Assembly: GCF_900167605.1 (NCBI RefSeq)
Contig: NZ_FUYH01000009.1
Span: forward strand, 57,819-121,818
Length of the DNA: 64,000 nt
Direction of reading: 5' to 3'
Source: Caloramator quimbayensis
Lineage (GTDB): Bacteria; Bacillota; Clostridia; Clostridiales; Caloramatoraceae
Part shown: one piece after another, positions 52,339 to 61,938 of the stretch
Numbering within the stretch: position 1 is the first letter of the stretch
Layout: each line of letters begins with the position of its first letter
Made by a program: the position numbers and the translations under genes
Notes under the pieces: model-generated
What the model saw: the letters and a program-made list of their open reading frames with translations, nothing else
Told to the model about the DNA's origin: nothing
Database searches by the model: none

Positions 52339-54072
52339 TTACAGAGCATCTACCATCTCTTTATACTTTTTAACCATTTTATAAGCCTTTGTACTGTCAA
52401 GCTTACCGTTAAAACTTCTCGTTTTAAAAAATCTCTCTGGTATTTTTTTTGAATCAAGACTATATCCAAGTTTTCTTTTTATATCGTATTTTAATTTTAA
52501 AATTTCCCTTCCTGATTTTGTAAGTTCTTCATTTGTAGTTTTAATACCGATTGAATCAAGAGCCTCAAGTATTATATCCCTCTTATATACTTTTCTTGCA
52601 AAAAGGCATATTACAAGGCTTGTTAATATATTCCTTTCTATCTCCTCTTCAAATATTTTTTGTACTATTTCCTCTTCTTTAACACCTGCTTGGTCTATAG
52701 AGTATCCTGCATTATCAAGATGAGAATGCCTCGAACCTACAGAAAAACCAACTACGCTGCCATACCCTGTATGATATCCCGGCATCTCGTTTCCTCCAAG
52801 ATGGCAGGCTATATCTTCTCCTCCGTATATTTTAGAGGCATTATAAACTCCCTTGCCAAGGTTTTTATAAAACTCATTTTTCCCTGTTGCTATATAGTGT
52901 ACTGCAGCCATATAGTTCGGTAAAACTCCAAACTCAAAGGGCATTAGTGTGTCATCAAGATTAATTATTCCTCTCTTATAGCACTCTGTAGCCCATCCGA
53001 GAGCTACACCTGTTGATATAGCATCGAGCCCCTCTCTTTCAACAACGTCTATAAGCTGAAGGATTTCATCGGGTGATTTAAGACCTATAAAACTTCCAAG
53101 GGAGAATAAAAGTTCATGGTCATAGGAAACGCTTACCGATTCGTATTCATATCCTTCATCAAACTGCCTTCTGAATTGCCCTATATGTATGCAGCCTATT
53201 GGGCATCCTGCACAGGCAACCTTTCTTATGAGAGATTTTTTTGCAAAACTCTCCCCTGAAATTTCCTCTGCATAATCATACTTAGTAGTTGAAAGATTCA
53301 GGGTTGGAAGGGCATTCATATCGCTAAGGGGAACAACATTTATAGAGGTTCCCAGTTCATGATACTTCTCCATAACATCGGTTTTTATTACTGTATCATA
53401 TATTCTGTCATAAACCTGTCTGTATTTTTTTCTGCTTTCAGCAGGTATAGGTATAGAGTTATCCCCAATAATAACAATACCCTTTAAAAACTTTGAGCCA
53501 AAAACTGCTCCAAGCCCAAGCCTTCCAAAGTGCCTGTATGTATCAACATTGACATTTGCATAGCTGACAAGGTTTTCCCCTGCCCTGCCTATTCTCATAG
53601 AACTCCTGACGCCGCTTCCTGATGTATGCTGCCTTAAGATTTTTCCTGTATCTTCAACAGAAAGCCCCCACATAGCCCTCGCATCCTTAAAGGTTACCTT
53701 ATCATCGATAACAATATATATAGGATGCTTTGCACGTCCTGTTATAACCATAGCATCTATATTGCTAAACCTCATAGCCATTGCAAGTCTTCCGCCTGCA
53801 TGGCTCTCTCCATATTCTTTTGTATGAGGAGAATAAAAGGCTGCAACTGCCTTAGTACAAACAGGCATAACGAAGGATAGAGGACCTATTGCAAAAACAA
53901 TAGGCTGAGAAGAATCAAATACATCAAGCTCTGCTTTTAAATTCTCATCAAGGAGCTTTGCAGCAACACCTGTTCCACCTATATATTTTAATAAATCCTG
54001 CCTTTTTTCATATTTAAATTCTTCTTTTTCAAGGTCTATATAAAGAACATTTACATAATCTCTCCCCAGCAT
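52339..54072 (-). CDS. Aldehyde:ferredoxin oxidoreductase-like tungsten-enzyme subunit
   Basis: A 577-residue protein of the AOR family, which binds a tungsten (or molybdenum) bis-pterin plus one [4Fe-4S] cluster and oxidises aldehydes with ferredoxin. Seen: YIGGTGVAAKLLDE near the N-terminus, PHTKEYGESHAGGRLAMAMR (about 82-101), CAGCPIGC (about 285-292) carrying three cluster ligands, and a Cys near the C-terminus (VICLFARKVY) as the fourth. It is shorter than AOR (about 605) and diverged, closer to YdhV-type groups. It pairs with the four-cluster ferredoxin gene, whose stop overlaps this ATG. Confidence 0.87.
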   Translation of the reverse strand: MLGRDYVNVLYIDLEKEEFKYEKRQDLLKYIGGTGVAAKLLDENLKAELDVFDSSQPIVFAIGPLSFVMPVCTKAVAAFYSPHTKEYGESHAGGRLAMAMRFSNIDAMVITGRAKHPIYIVIDDKVTFKDARAMWGLSVEDTGKILRQHTSGSGVRSSMRIGRAGENLVSYANVNVDTYRHFGRLGLGAVFGSKFLKGIVIIGDNSIPIPAESRKKYRQVYDRIYDTVIKTDVMEKYHELGTSINVVPLSDMNALPTLNLSTTKYDYAEEISGESFAKKSLIRKVACAGCPIGCIHIGQFRRQFDEGYEYESVSVSYDHELLFSLGSFIGLKSPDEILQLIDVVEREGLDAISTGVALGWATECYKRGIINLDDTLMPFEFGVLPNYMAAVHYIATGKNEFYKNLGKGVYNASKIYGGEDIACHLGGNEMPGYHTGYGSVVGFSVGSRHSHLDNAGYSIDQAGVKEEEIVQKIFEEEIERNILTSLVICLFARKVYKRDIILEALDSIGIKTTNEELTKSGREILKLKYDIKRKLGYSLDSKKIPERFFKTRSFNGKLDSTKAYKMVKKYKEMVDAL

Positions 54073-54473
54073 CAAAAGACCTCCTTTAAAGTTATGCACC
54101 TGTGAGGGCAGTATTTTGCACAGTATCCACAATGGCTGCAGATTATTGGATAGCCTTCGCTGTCCATCCTGATTGCACTTACAGAGCATGCTCTACTGCA
54201 TGCCCCGCATTTTGTGCATTTTCCCTTATGAAATACTACCCCTCCGCCCTCTCTTTTAGTCAGTGCTCCAAATTTGCATGCTTCCATACAGGCAGCATCA
54301 ATGCAGCCTCTGCAGATATTTATTATAAACTCTCCTGATAAGCCCCCCTGTGTCTTTACATCTATTGCAGAATCAGCAGCAGAAAAATCTCCCCTTAGCC
54401 TTGCACAGGCCTGGCGGCAGGAAAGACATCCTATGCATCGCCTTCTATCTTCAACCTTAAGTACCGTTGCCAT
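54072..54473 (-). CDS. Four-cluster ferredoxin-type electron carrier subunit
   Basis: A 133-residue protein with 16 cysteines in four [4Fe-4S] motifs: CIGCLSCRQAC (about 13-23), CRGCIDAACMEAC (about 54-66), CTKCGACSRAC (about 86-96) and CSHCGYCAKYC (about 110-120). This is the HycB/YdhY-type electron-transfer subunit. It lies directly upstream of the AOR-like subunit (1-nt overlap), so the two form one complex carrying electrons to or from ferredoxin. SD AAGGAGG. First of the two-gene operon. Confidence 0.92.
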   Translation of the reverse strand: MATVLKVEDRRRCIGCLSCRQACARLRGDFSAADSAIDVKTQGGLSGEFIINICRGCIDAACMEACKFGALTKREGGGVVFHKGKCTKCGACSRACSVSAIRMDSEGYPIICSHCGYCAKYCPHRCITLKEVF

Positions 54474-54484
54474 ACTAATCCTCC

Positions 54485-57070
54485 TTAAACTTTATAAACA
54501 AGCCTGTCACCTTCAGAATCTATAACAACCCTTTGACCTTCATGTATTGTACCCTTTATTATCTCCTTAGCAATCATAGTTTCAATATTTTTTTGTATAT
54601 ATCTTTTTAAAGGTCTTGCACCAAACACAGCATCAAAACCTTCCTGAGATATAAGCTTTAATGCATTATCCGTTATGTCAAGTTCTATATATTTTTCTTT
54701 AAGCCTATATGCAATATCATCAATAAAAATCCTTGCAATTCTTTTTATTGAATCTTCATCAAGGGGTTTAAAGAGAACTATATCATCAACCCTGTTTAAA
54801 AACTCTGGTCTAAACTTAACCTTTAAAACTTCAAATACATCCTTATATATATCATCCATATTTTTATTGTCTTCTATACCCTTTTGAATTATGTCGCTTC
54901 CTATATTTGAAGTCATAATTATTATTGTATTCCTAAAATCTACAACTTTACCATGGCTGTCAGTAAGGCGTCCTTCATCGAGTATCTGAAGGAATATATC
55001 AAATACATCCTCGTGGGCCTTTTCTATTTCATCAAAGAGCACAACACTGTATGGTTTTCTTCTTACAGCCTCTGTAAGCTGTCCTCCCTGGTCATACCCT
55101 ACATATCCCGGAGGTGCTCCTATAAGCCTTGATACTGAAAATTTCTCCATGTATTCTGACATATCGATTCTAATAACATTTTCCTCGCTGTCAAACATAC
55201 ACTTTGAAAGGGTTTTTGCAAGTTCCGTCTTCCCAACTCCTGTTGGGCCTAAAAATATAAAGCTTCCAACAGGCCTTTTAGGATCCTTAATGCCTGCCCT
55301 TGCCCTAAGCACAGCATTTACAACAAGCTCAACAGCCTCATCCTGACCTACAACTCTTTTTTTAATGTTTTCTTCAAGGCTTAAAAGTTTTTGCTTTTCA
55401 CCTTCCACAAGCCTTGATACGGGAATACCAGTCCACCTTGAAAGTATTTGTGCTATTTCCTCCTCCGTTACTTCTTCCTTTAAAAGAAGTTCTTCATTTT
55501 TCTGCTTTTCCTCAAGCTCTTTAAGTTTTTCCTGAAGCTGTGGAAGCTTTCCGTATTTTATCTCCGCAAGCCTGTTTAAATCGTATTCCCTCTCAGCCTT
55601 TTCCATCTCACCCTTTAGCTTATCTATGTTCTCCTTTATCTCTCTTATGTTTTTTATTTCCCTTTTCTCATTCTGGTATTTTGCATTTAAATGGCTTTCT
55701 TTATCCTTTAAATTTGCAATTTCATTCTCTATAAACTTTAACCTTTCTAATGATATTTCATCGTTTTCCTTCGAAAGTGCCTTCTTTTCTATTTCAAGCT
55801 GCATTATCCTTCTGTGAACCTCATCAAGTTCTGTTGGAAGGCTGTCAATCTCAGTTCTAACCATTGCCCCTGCCTCATCTATTAAATCTATGGCTTTATC
55901 TGGAAGATACCTGTCAGTTATATACCTGTGGGATAGTTTTGCAGCTGCAACTATTGCGCTGTCATGAATTCTAATGCCATGGTGTATCTCAAATCTCTCC
56001 TTAAGGCCTCTAAGTATCGTAATAGTTTCATCTACATCAGGTTCCTCTATAGTAACTGGCTGAAATCTTCTCTCAAGAGCCTTATCCTTTTCTATATATT
56101 CTCTGTATTCATCAAAGGTGGTAGCTCCAATGCAGTGAAGTTCTCCCCTTGCAAGCATAGGCTTTATTAAATTTCCTGCATCCATTGCTCCCTCTGCCTT
56201 GCCTGCACCAACAATTGTATGAATTTCATCTATAAATAGTATTATCCTTCCTTCGCTTCTTTCAATCTCCTTTAAAACTGCCTTAAGCCTTTCTTCAAAC
56301 TCTCCTCTGTATTTTGCACCGGCAATTAAGGCTCCAAGGTCGAGGGAGAATATTATTTTATCCTTAAGGCCTTCAGGAACATCCCCCCTTACAATTCTTT
56401 GCGCAAGTCCTTCAACTATTGCTGTTTTGCCAACCCCAGGCTCACCTATTAGGCAGGGATTGTTTTTAGTCTTTCTTGAAAGTATTCTTATAACCCTTCT
56501 TATCTCTTCATCCCTGCCGATTACAGGATCAAGCTTATTGGACTTTGCTTCTAAGATTAGGTTTCTTCCATATTTCTTAAGGGCATCATAGGTTCCCTCA
56601 GGATCATTAGTTACAACCCTCTGGCCACCTCTAACATCCTTTAGGGCTTTCATGAAATTATCCTTATTTATGCCGTGCTTTTTAATAATATCGCTTCCTG
56701 CATAATCACCTTCTAAAAAGGCTAAAAATATGTGCTCAACGCTAATAAATTCATCCTTAAGCCTTTTAGCGATATCCTCTGATTTTATTAAAACTTCCTC
56801 AAACCTTCTTGTTGCATATATGCTGCTTGATGCAGCACCCTCACCTAAAACCTTAGGCTGCCTTTCAAGATGATTTAAAACCTCCTTTGAAAGGAGGTTA
56901 GAATTTATGCCTATTTTCTCAATAAGCTGAGGAATAAGCCCTTCATCCTGAGTTAAAAGAGCATACAAAAGATGAAGAGTATCAACCTGCTGATGATTTA
57001 ACCTTACAGCTGTCTGCTGAGATAGATTTAATGCCTCTTGAACCTTTAACGTCATTTTTTCTATGTCCAT
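54485..57070 (-). CDS. clpB: ClpB disaggregase
   Basis: An 861-residue AAA+ unfoldase that works with DnaK to rescue aggregates. N-domain repeats about 1-145; AAA-1 Walker A GEPGVGKTA (about 207) and Walker B IILFIDEIHTIVGAG; the M-domain coiled coil about 410-525 (characteristic of ClpB, absent from ClpA/C); AAA-2 Walker A GPTGVGKTELAK (about 607) and Walker B VVLFDEIEKAH; C-terminal domain with GARPLKRYIQKNIETMIAKE. No ClpP-docking loop. Start ATG 57070 with CAGGAGG; upstream codons to 57088 are not needed. No CIRCE element was noticed upstream. Confidence 0.97.
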   Translation of the reverse strand: MDIEKMTLKVQEALNLSQQTAVRLNHQQVDTLHLLYALLTQDEGLIPQLIEKIGINSNLLSKEVLNHLERQPKVLGEGAASSSIYATRRFEEVLIKSEDIAKRLKDEFISVEHIFLAFLEGDYAGSDIIKKHGINKDNFMKALKDVRGGQRVVTNDPEGTYDALKKYGRNLILEAKSNKLDPVIGRDEEIRRVIRILSRKTKNNPCLIGEPGVGKTAIVEGLAQRIVRGDVPEGLKDKIIFSLDLGALIAGAKYRGEFEERLKAVLKEIERSEGRIILFIDEIHTIVGAGKAEGAMDAGNLIKPMLARGELHCIGATTFDEYREYIEKDKALERRFQPVTIEEPDVDETITILRGLKERFEIHHGIRIHDSAIVAAAKLSHRYITDRYLPDKAIDLIDEAGAMVRTEIDSLPTELDEVHRRIMQLEIEKKALSKENDEISLERLKFIENEIANLKDKESHLNAKYQNEKREIKNIREIKENIDKLKGEMEKAEREYDLNRLAEIKYGKLPQLQEKLKELEEKQKNEELLLKEEVTEEEIAQILSRWTGIPVSRLVEGEKQKLLSLEENIKKRVVGQDEAVELVVNAVLRARAGIKDPKRPVGSFIFLGPTGVGKTELAKTLSKCMFDSEENVIRIDMSEYMEKFSVSRLIGAPPGYVGYDQGGQLTEAVRRKPYSVVLFDEIEKAHEDVFDIFLQILDEGRLTDSHGKVVDFRNTIIIMTSNIGSDIIQKGIEDNKNMDDIYKDVFEVLKVKFRPEFLNRVDDIVLFKPLDEDSIKRIARIFIDDIAYRLKEKYIELDITDNALKLISQEGFDAVFGARPLKRYIQKNIETMIAKEIIKGTIHEGQRVVIDSEGDRLVYKV

Positions 57071-57084
57071 ATAAAATCCTCCTG

Positions 57085-57735
57085 TCATGCAAGTCTTTTT
57101 TCTATTTCTATAATGCTTACAAATGCTTCATGAACTGTATTTGCAAAGTTTTTATTTTGTTTTAAGCACTCATTTTTATTATAGGAAAATGAAATTATAA
57201 AATTAAATTCATACCTTCCCTCATTAAAATTACCCTCAATAAATTTCAAAATATTATCATAATTCTTATTATTTAATTCAAAGGAAGCTATTTTTAAGGA
57301 GCTGCTTTTTTTAGTTTTACTGATATAATCTACACAAAGTATCATATACTTATTAGACATAAAATATTCCCATATGATGCTTTTCTTGTTTTTTAAAATT
57401 TCAATTATATATTCGCATTGCTCCTTTGTTTCAGATTTAAAAATAAGCTCCACAGACAGATTATCGCCGCCAAGATGTATATTTACTTTAAATTTGTTTT
57501 GACAGTTTTTGCATTCTGCAACTATCGCATTGCTTCTCTTATTAAAATTCTGAAACTCCTTATCCAGCTCTAAAACTCCGCCCGTCTTTTTGTGATATAT
57601 TTTCTGAACCTCATAGCAAAGGCTTCTAAAATGCTGTTTGACTTCATTTCTGGCAGCCTCATACTCCTCTTTTGTCATTTTGTCCTTTTTTTTGAAGAAA
57701 TCAAAGTCCATCCCCACAAGCCCATTAAATTCCAT
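57085..57735 (-). CDS. Unknown protein with CxxC pair, 216 residues
   Basis: Not recognised. Hydrophilic; a CxxC pair (ECKNCQNKF, about 74-82) in the first half suggests a zinc knuckle; the rest is mixed alpha/beta with FELNNKNYDNILKFIEGNFN. Start ATG 57735, with AAGGAGG 8 nt upstream; a TTG just before it is also in frame. The stop is 14 nt before clpB, same strand, so it is probably co-transcribed upstream of clpB. It could be a stress-related partner; inferred from position only. Confidence 0.68.
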   Translation of the reverse strand: MEFNGLVGMDFDFFKKKDKMTKEEYEAARNEVKQHFRSLCYEVQKIYHKKTGGVLELDKEFQNFNKRSNAIVAECKNCQNKFKVNIHLGGDNLSVELIFKSETKEQCEYIIEILKNKKSIIWEYFMSNKYMILCVDYISKTKKSSSLKIASFELNNKNYDNILKFIEGNFNEGRYEFNFIISFSYNKNECLKQNKNFANTVHEAFVSIIEIEKRLA

Positions 57736-57837
57736 CAATATCCCTCCTTAAAATAAAAGGTGTGATTAGCTATTTTGTATTAATTATACACAATCTATAC
57801 AAAAAAGGAAATTCACACCTCATACCTTTATGAAATT

Positions 57838-59142
57838 TTATTTATGCAATATTATTCCAAGTTCCTCGTAAAGTTCAATTCCTTTGCTCATATAATTAAA
57901 TGATAAATCTTTTTCATTTATTTCCTGATAAAATCTGCTAAGAAGAATATAGCAATCTGCAAGCTGTCTCTTAAAATTTAAAGTCTCAAGATATTTTACT
58001 AAGTTTAATAAAATTTCTTCACTCTTAATAATATTTCCCTTGTTTTTATATATTTTAAACATATATTCATAGCATTTTATTCTATAATCAATCTGATTAT
58101 CTTTTAACTTTTCAAAGAGGTTGTTTATTATATCCATAGCTTTATCTGTTTCATCCAAAGATAAATAGTTATCGCATATTCTAAACACCGTTTCCGCATA
58201 AGTTTCATCCATTAATTCTGTTTTAATTTTTAATGCTTTGTTTAGGTGCTCAAAGGATTCATCAAAATTATTATCCTTTGCAAAAATTACTCCGAGGCTG
58301 TTTTCAATATCAGCAACCTCTCTTACATATTGAATTTCGTTAAATATTTTTTTTGCTTCCTTTGCATACTTCATTGCTTCTTTAATATTATTCTTTTCCC
58401 CGTAGGCTATACTTAAAAGCATAAGTGTATTTGCATATTCCTTTTTATCCTCAATCATTTTAAGTTTGTCCTTTGCTACCATAGCAAATCTTATAGACTG
58501 ATACATATCATTTAAGTAGTAATAGCAAAGTGAAATATAATAATATACTTTAGCCTTTAAAATATCGTTTATATAGCCATATTCATTTAAAATAGAATCT
58601 GCCTGCATAAAATAATTTAAAGCTCCCTTTATAAAATCCATTTTAAAGGTAATCTCACCAAGAAGTATAAAGCTGTTTACAATATCATCTACATTATCGG
58701 TCTTTAAAAAATAGCTGTTTGCAGCAAGGCAGCACTGCTGTGCTTCTTCATATTCTCCCTTTATCTCCTTAAGCCTTGCTAAGAGCATATCAAATTTGCC
58801 TTTATAATATGAAAGGTTGTATTCTTTTGCATAATGAAGCCCCTTATCAATCGTCTCCTTCGCCTTTATATAATTTTCCCCGTTTATTGCAGATTCTGCA
58901 ATGCTAATATAAAACTCGCAAATGTTTGAAGCCTGTTTTTCTTCGCTCTCAAGAAAATATTCTATGTCTGTATCAAGCCTTTGAGCAATATATTCTAAAA
59001 GATCTATGCTTGGATTAGACTTTCCCGATTCAACGAGACTTATCTGCCCGGCAGTTATTCTATCACCAGCCAGCTCCTTAAGAGTCATATTCTTTTCTTT
59101 TCTTTTTAGTTTTATCTTTTCACCAAGGGTTAAAATCTCCAT
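57838..59142 (-). CDS. XRE-type HTH regulator with TPR repeats
   Basis: A 434-residue protein. HTH about 5-60 (LGEKIKLKRKEKNMTLKELA, RITAGQISLVESGKSNPSID), followed by many TPR-like helical repeats to the C-terminus (e.g. YIKAKETIDKGLHYAKEYNL, FDESFEHLNKALKIKTELMD). This is the layout of RRNPP-like peptide-sensing regulators (PlcR/Rgg/NprR-like), which bind a short secreted peptide; no such peptide gene was noticed next to it. Start ATG 59142 with AAAGGAATG. Lone gene downstream of the YtxH-like gene. Confidence 0.85.
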   Translation of the reverse strand: MEILTLGEKIKLKRKEKNMTLKELAGDRITAGQISLVESGKSNPSIDLLEYIAQRLDTDIEYFLESEEKQASNICEFYISIAESAINGENYIKAKETIDKGLHYAKEYNLSYYKGKFDMLLARLKEIKGEYEEAQQCCLAANSYFLKTDNVDDIVNSFILLGEITFKMDFIKGALNYFMQADSILNEYGYINDILKAKVYYYISLCYYYLNDMYQSIRFAMVAKDKLKMIEDKKEYANTLMLLSIAYGEKNNIKEAMKYAKEAKKIFNEIQYVREVADIENSLGVIFAKDNNFDESFEHLNKALKIKTELMDETYAETVFRICDNYLSLDETDKAMDIINNLFEKLKDNQIDYRIKCYEYMFKIYKNKGNIIKSEEILLNLVKYLETLNFKRQLADCYILLSRFYQEINEKDLSFNYMSKGIELYEELGIILHK

Positions 59143-59234
59143 AACATCATTCCTTTTGCAGATATTAATATTATTATACAAAAAATAAAAAAAATAGGAT
59201 AGTCAAAATTTAATAACTATCCTATTTTGATGTA

Positions 59235-59411
59235 TCACATCGAATATTCTCTTAAATCGTTTAATAAAGCTTCTGCCCTGTGTATTATTCTATTGCTTGC
59301 CCTGCTAACTTTTCTTCTTGTTCTCATATCCATTTGAGGCATCATCATAAGCCCAGCAGCAGCACCTAACAGCATTCCAGCTGTAAGTCCGCTAACAAAC
59401 CTTCCTCTCAT
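59235..59411 (-). CDS. YtxH-like small membrane protein, 58 residues
   Basis: Short protein with one glycine/alanine-rich span, about 5-26 (RFVSGLTAGMLLGAAAGLMM), then a basic helix (RTRRKVSRASNRIIHRAEAL). The YtxH/GvpP-like family has this layout; YtxH genes of Bacillus respond to general stress. Start ATG 59411, with AAAGGAG upstream; the ATG three codons earlier overlaps that site. Confidence 0.75.
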   Translation of the reverse strand: MRGRFVSGLTAGMLLGAAAGLMMMPQMDMRTRRKVSRASNRIIHRAEALLNDLREYSM

Positions 59412-59481
59412 GGTGTACATCTCCTTTCATATTTATCTATGAATAGAGTATGCACTTTAAAAAAATATAAACATGTAAAAT

Positions 59482-60042
59482 TTAACCTCTTCCTGCAGCA
59501 AAACCCTTATCATATGCTTTTTTTAAAATTTCTTCTCTATTTATTACTTTTATTTCATCAGTTCCTAAAGCATATATTTTATCGTTTAAAGAAGCATCTA
59601 TTGAAAGCATAAAGAATTTAGCAGTAAGACCTATCGATTCTATCATTTTTTCATTTTTCCCGCCTGCAGTAAAAATAAGATATCCTTTCCTTTTTTTGTT
59701 ATTATCGTTTTTCAAAACATATTTTTTGCTATAAAAGCTTTGAAATCTGTCTATGACAGTTTTAAGCTGTGAAGTTACTGAGGCAAAATATACTGGAGAT
59801 GATAAAACTACTAAATCGCTTTTTTCTACAGCTTCATAAATAAATTTCATATCATCCTCAATAAAACATTCACCATCTTTTTCACACTTTAAGCATCCTA
59901 TACATGGATTTATGTTTAATTTTGTAATATCTATAAAGTCAATACTGCATTTTGCATCTAACAGTCCTTTAATAAAACTATCGGTAATGATTTTAGTATT
60001 GCCATTTTCCCTTGGACCTCCATAAAGAATTACTGCTTTCAT
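59482..60042 (-). CDS. Flavodoxin-fold NAD(P)H reductase (iron-sulfur flavoprotein-like)
   Basis: A 186-residue FMN-binding protein. FMN phosphate loop YGGPRENGNTKIITDSF (about 6-22), a Cys-rich loop NPCIGCLKCEKDGECFIEDD (about 47-66) with the CxxCxxC..C pattern of iron-sulfur flavoproteins (Isf), and SPVYFASVTSQLKTVIDRFQ (about 78-97). The Cys pattern allows a [4Fe-4S] cluster, not proven. Start ATG 60042 with GGAGGATAAA upstream. A long perfect palindrome lies 30 nt before the ribosome binding site and may regulate it. Confidence 0.87.
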   Translation of the reverse strand: MKAVILYGGPRENGNTKIITDSFIKGLLDAKCSIDFIDITKLNINPCIGCLKCEKDGECFIEDDMKFIYEAVEKSDLVVLSSPVYFASVTSQLKTVIDRFQSFYSKKYVLKNDNNKKRKGYLIFTAGGKNEKMIESIGLTAKFFMLSIDASLNDKIYALGTDEIKVINREEILKKAYDKGFAAGRG

Positions 60043-60071
60043 TTTATCCTCCATAGATATTAATTTATAAA

Positions 60072-60118
60072 TATAGACTAAATGAAAGCACCCAATGGGT
60101 GCTTTCATTTAGTCTATA
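60072..60118. repeat. 47-nt perfect palindrome in the flavoprotein leader
   Basis: A 23-bp stem (TATAGACTAAATGAAAGCAC plus CCA and complement) with a single-base centre A. It lies about 17 nt upstream of the flavoprotein's GGAGG. The next bases hold a second small hairpin GCCATTT/AAATGGC at about 60128-60141. No T-run follows on either strand. The symmetry suggests an operator for a dimeric repressor, or an mRNA hairpin at the start of the leader. Confidence 0.7.
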
Positions 60119-60219
60119 GGGGGTAACGCCATTTAAAATGGCTTAGTAAACCTTAATTGCTTTTATTATTTTTAATATTAGCACGATAAAGTTATAAAAT
60201 CAACAAATATTTAAAATTT

Positions 60220-60621
60220 TTATAGTTCGAGCTTCTCCATTATTTCATCAATATCAAATTCAATTCCTTCTTTTGCAAAAACAACAGTAAATTCACATCT
60301 TTCACTGCTTCCCATATCCATTTCATAGGCTACGAATTCTCCAAAAAGCCCAAACTCTTCACAAATATCATCAACTATATCCCTGACGTTATCTGCTGCT
60401 ATATCAGTAAGATAGGGGAGATAAAACTCTTCGTTCCATTCATCTTCTGTACTCTCTGCATCACAGTTTTCATTTGCATATTCCTTTGCCGCCTCTATTT
60501 CTGCCTCATCAAAGGTATAGAAAAAATTATAGACAAAAATATCTTTGTTGTATTCAATCTCATCTATTTCTTCAAGCCCTTCATTTTCGAGAAAATTTAA
60601 AATTTCTTTATGTTTTATCAC
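60220..60621 (-). CDS. Unknown acidic protein, 133 residues (GTG start)
   Basis: Not recognised; strongly acidic (many E and D), helical, with FYTFDEAEIEAAKEYANENC and DIVDDICEEFGLFGEFVAYE. No signal or membrane segment. GTG 60621 with GAGGTG 5 nt upstream. Lone gene. Similar short acidic proteins are common in clostridial genomes, unassigned. Confidence 0.65.
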   Translation of the reverse strand: MIKHKEILNFLENEGLEEIDEIEYNKDIFVYNFFYTFDEAEIEAAKEYANENCDAESTEDEWNEEFYLPYLTDIAADNVRDIVDDICEEFGLFGEFVAYEMDMGSSERCEFTVVFAKEGIEFDIDEIMEKLEL

Positions 60622-60731
60622 ACTAACACCTCACAAAATAATTTATTTATAAATTATTTTATCATATTAGTGTTAATTTTATTAGTGAATTTACTAAAAA
60701 AATATAAAAAATACACTTTTTAGCAATATGT

Positions 60732-61928
60732 TTATATACTATACTGCTTTTTCCCAACAACCTGTCTTCTATAGAATATAAACATCATTATTGCTGCAAT
60801 AAAGGACATCAAAGCTCCAAAATAAAAAGGTGCTGATGAATTAACATTATCGTAAAGTATACCTGCTATAAGGCTTGCAGGAAGGAGAGTAATCCCAAGA
60901 AGGGCATTGTATAATCCAAGGCCAGTTCCTCTTTTGTCTTTATCTATCAAATCAGAAACCAATGCCTTTTGTATACCGTCAGTTGCAGCGCTATATATTC
61001 CATATAGAGCAAATAGAAGCAAAATAATTCCTTTTATGCTTGTTTTTCCAAAGAAGAAATAAATAACAGAATACAGCATATATCCAAATATAATTATTCT
61101 CTCTCTTCCTATTTTGTCTGAAAGCATTCCCATAGGTATTGCAAAGAGCACTGATACTGAATTGAATATTAAATATACTAATGGAATATATACTGCATTT
61201 ATTCCAACATCATTAGCTTTTACAAGCAAAAGAGTGTCTGTAGAATTTCCAAGAGTAAATACAAATACAATGAATAAAAATATATAGTATTTTTTAGAAA
61301 AATCTTTTAATACTATTTTATCCGGTAAATCTTCTTTATTCTTCTTGGCTTCCTTTACAAAGGATATTATTGTAAATACTCCTAAAACTGCCGGAATTGC
61401 AGCAAAAATAAATACTCTTCTATAGTCTTTAGGAAAATTTAATAATATAATATACGCCAAAAGAGGTCCTATTATAGCCCCGCAATTATCCATAGCCTTA
61501 TGAAAGCCAAAGTTTTTCCCTGCACTTTTAGATGAGCCTGCAATCAGGCTGTCTCTCGGAGCTGTTCTAATTCCTTTCCCAACTCTTTCAGTAAATCTCA
61601 TAATAAGAACATGTAAAGGAACTTTTGCAATGGCATAAAGAGGCGTTATTAATGCTGTTATCCCATATCCTATTATCATAAAGGGTTTATTCTTTCCTAT
61701 TTTATCGCTCCACCATCCTGATATTGCCTTTAAAACTGAAGCTGTGCTTTCTGCAATTCCTTCAATTAAAGAGAGCTCTGTTTTAGTAGCTCCTATTGAA
61801 AGTAGAAAAAGCGGCATTACAGAATATATCATTTTTACCGAAGTATCTGTTAAAAAACTTGTAAGTCCAGTGAAAAAAATATTCCTTTCAAGGCCCATAA
61901 CCTTTTTTTCTTTTAACTGAGTTTCCAT
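60732..61928 (-). CDS. MFS transporter, ChrB-linked
   Basis: A 398-residue MFS protein with twelve spans, starting with MGLERNIFFTGLTSFLTDTS (residues about 11-30) and the motif-A-like GWWSDKIGKNKPFMIIGYG (about 77-95). ERVGKGIRTAPRDSLIAGSS (about 116-135) is characteristic of a group of MFS exporters annotated as heavy-metal or multidrug efflux pumps. A second motif A, GMLSDKIGRERIIIFGYM, starts the second half. Start ATG 61928 with AGGAGGGG; the longer frame to 62117 lies inside the ChrB-like gene. It follows that gene by 10 nt, so the pair is an operon. Substrate unknown. Confidence 0.85.
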   Translation of the reverse strand: METQLKEKKVMGLERNIFFTGLTSFLTDTSVKMIYSVMPLFLLSIGATKTELSLIEGIAESTASVLKAISGWWSDKIGKNKPFMIIGYGITALITPLYAIAKVPLHVLIMRFTERVGKGIRTAPRDSLIAGSSKSAGKNFGFHKAMDNCGAIIGPLLAYIILLNFPKDYRRVFIFAAIPAVLGVFTIISFVKEAKKNKEDLPDKIVLKDFSKKYYIFLFIVFVFTLGNSTDTLLLVKANDVGINAVYIPLVYLIFNSVSVLFAIPMGMLSDKIGRERIIIFGYMLYSVIYFFFGKTSIKGIILLLFALYGIYSAATDGIQKALVSDLIDKDKRGTGLGLYNALLGITLLPASLIAGILYDNVNSSAPFYFGALMSFIAAIMMFIFYRRQVVGKKQYSI

Positions 61929-61938
61929 TATACCCCTC

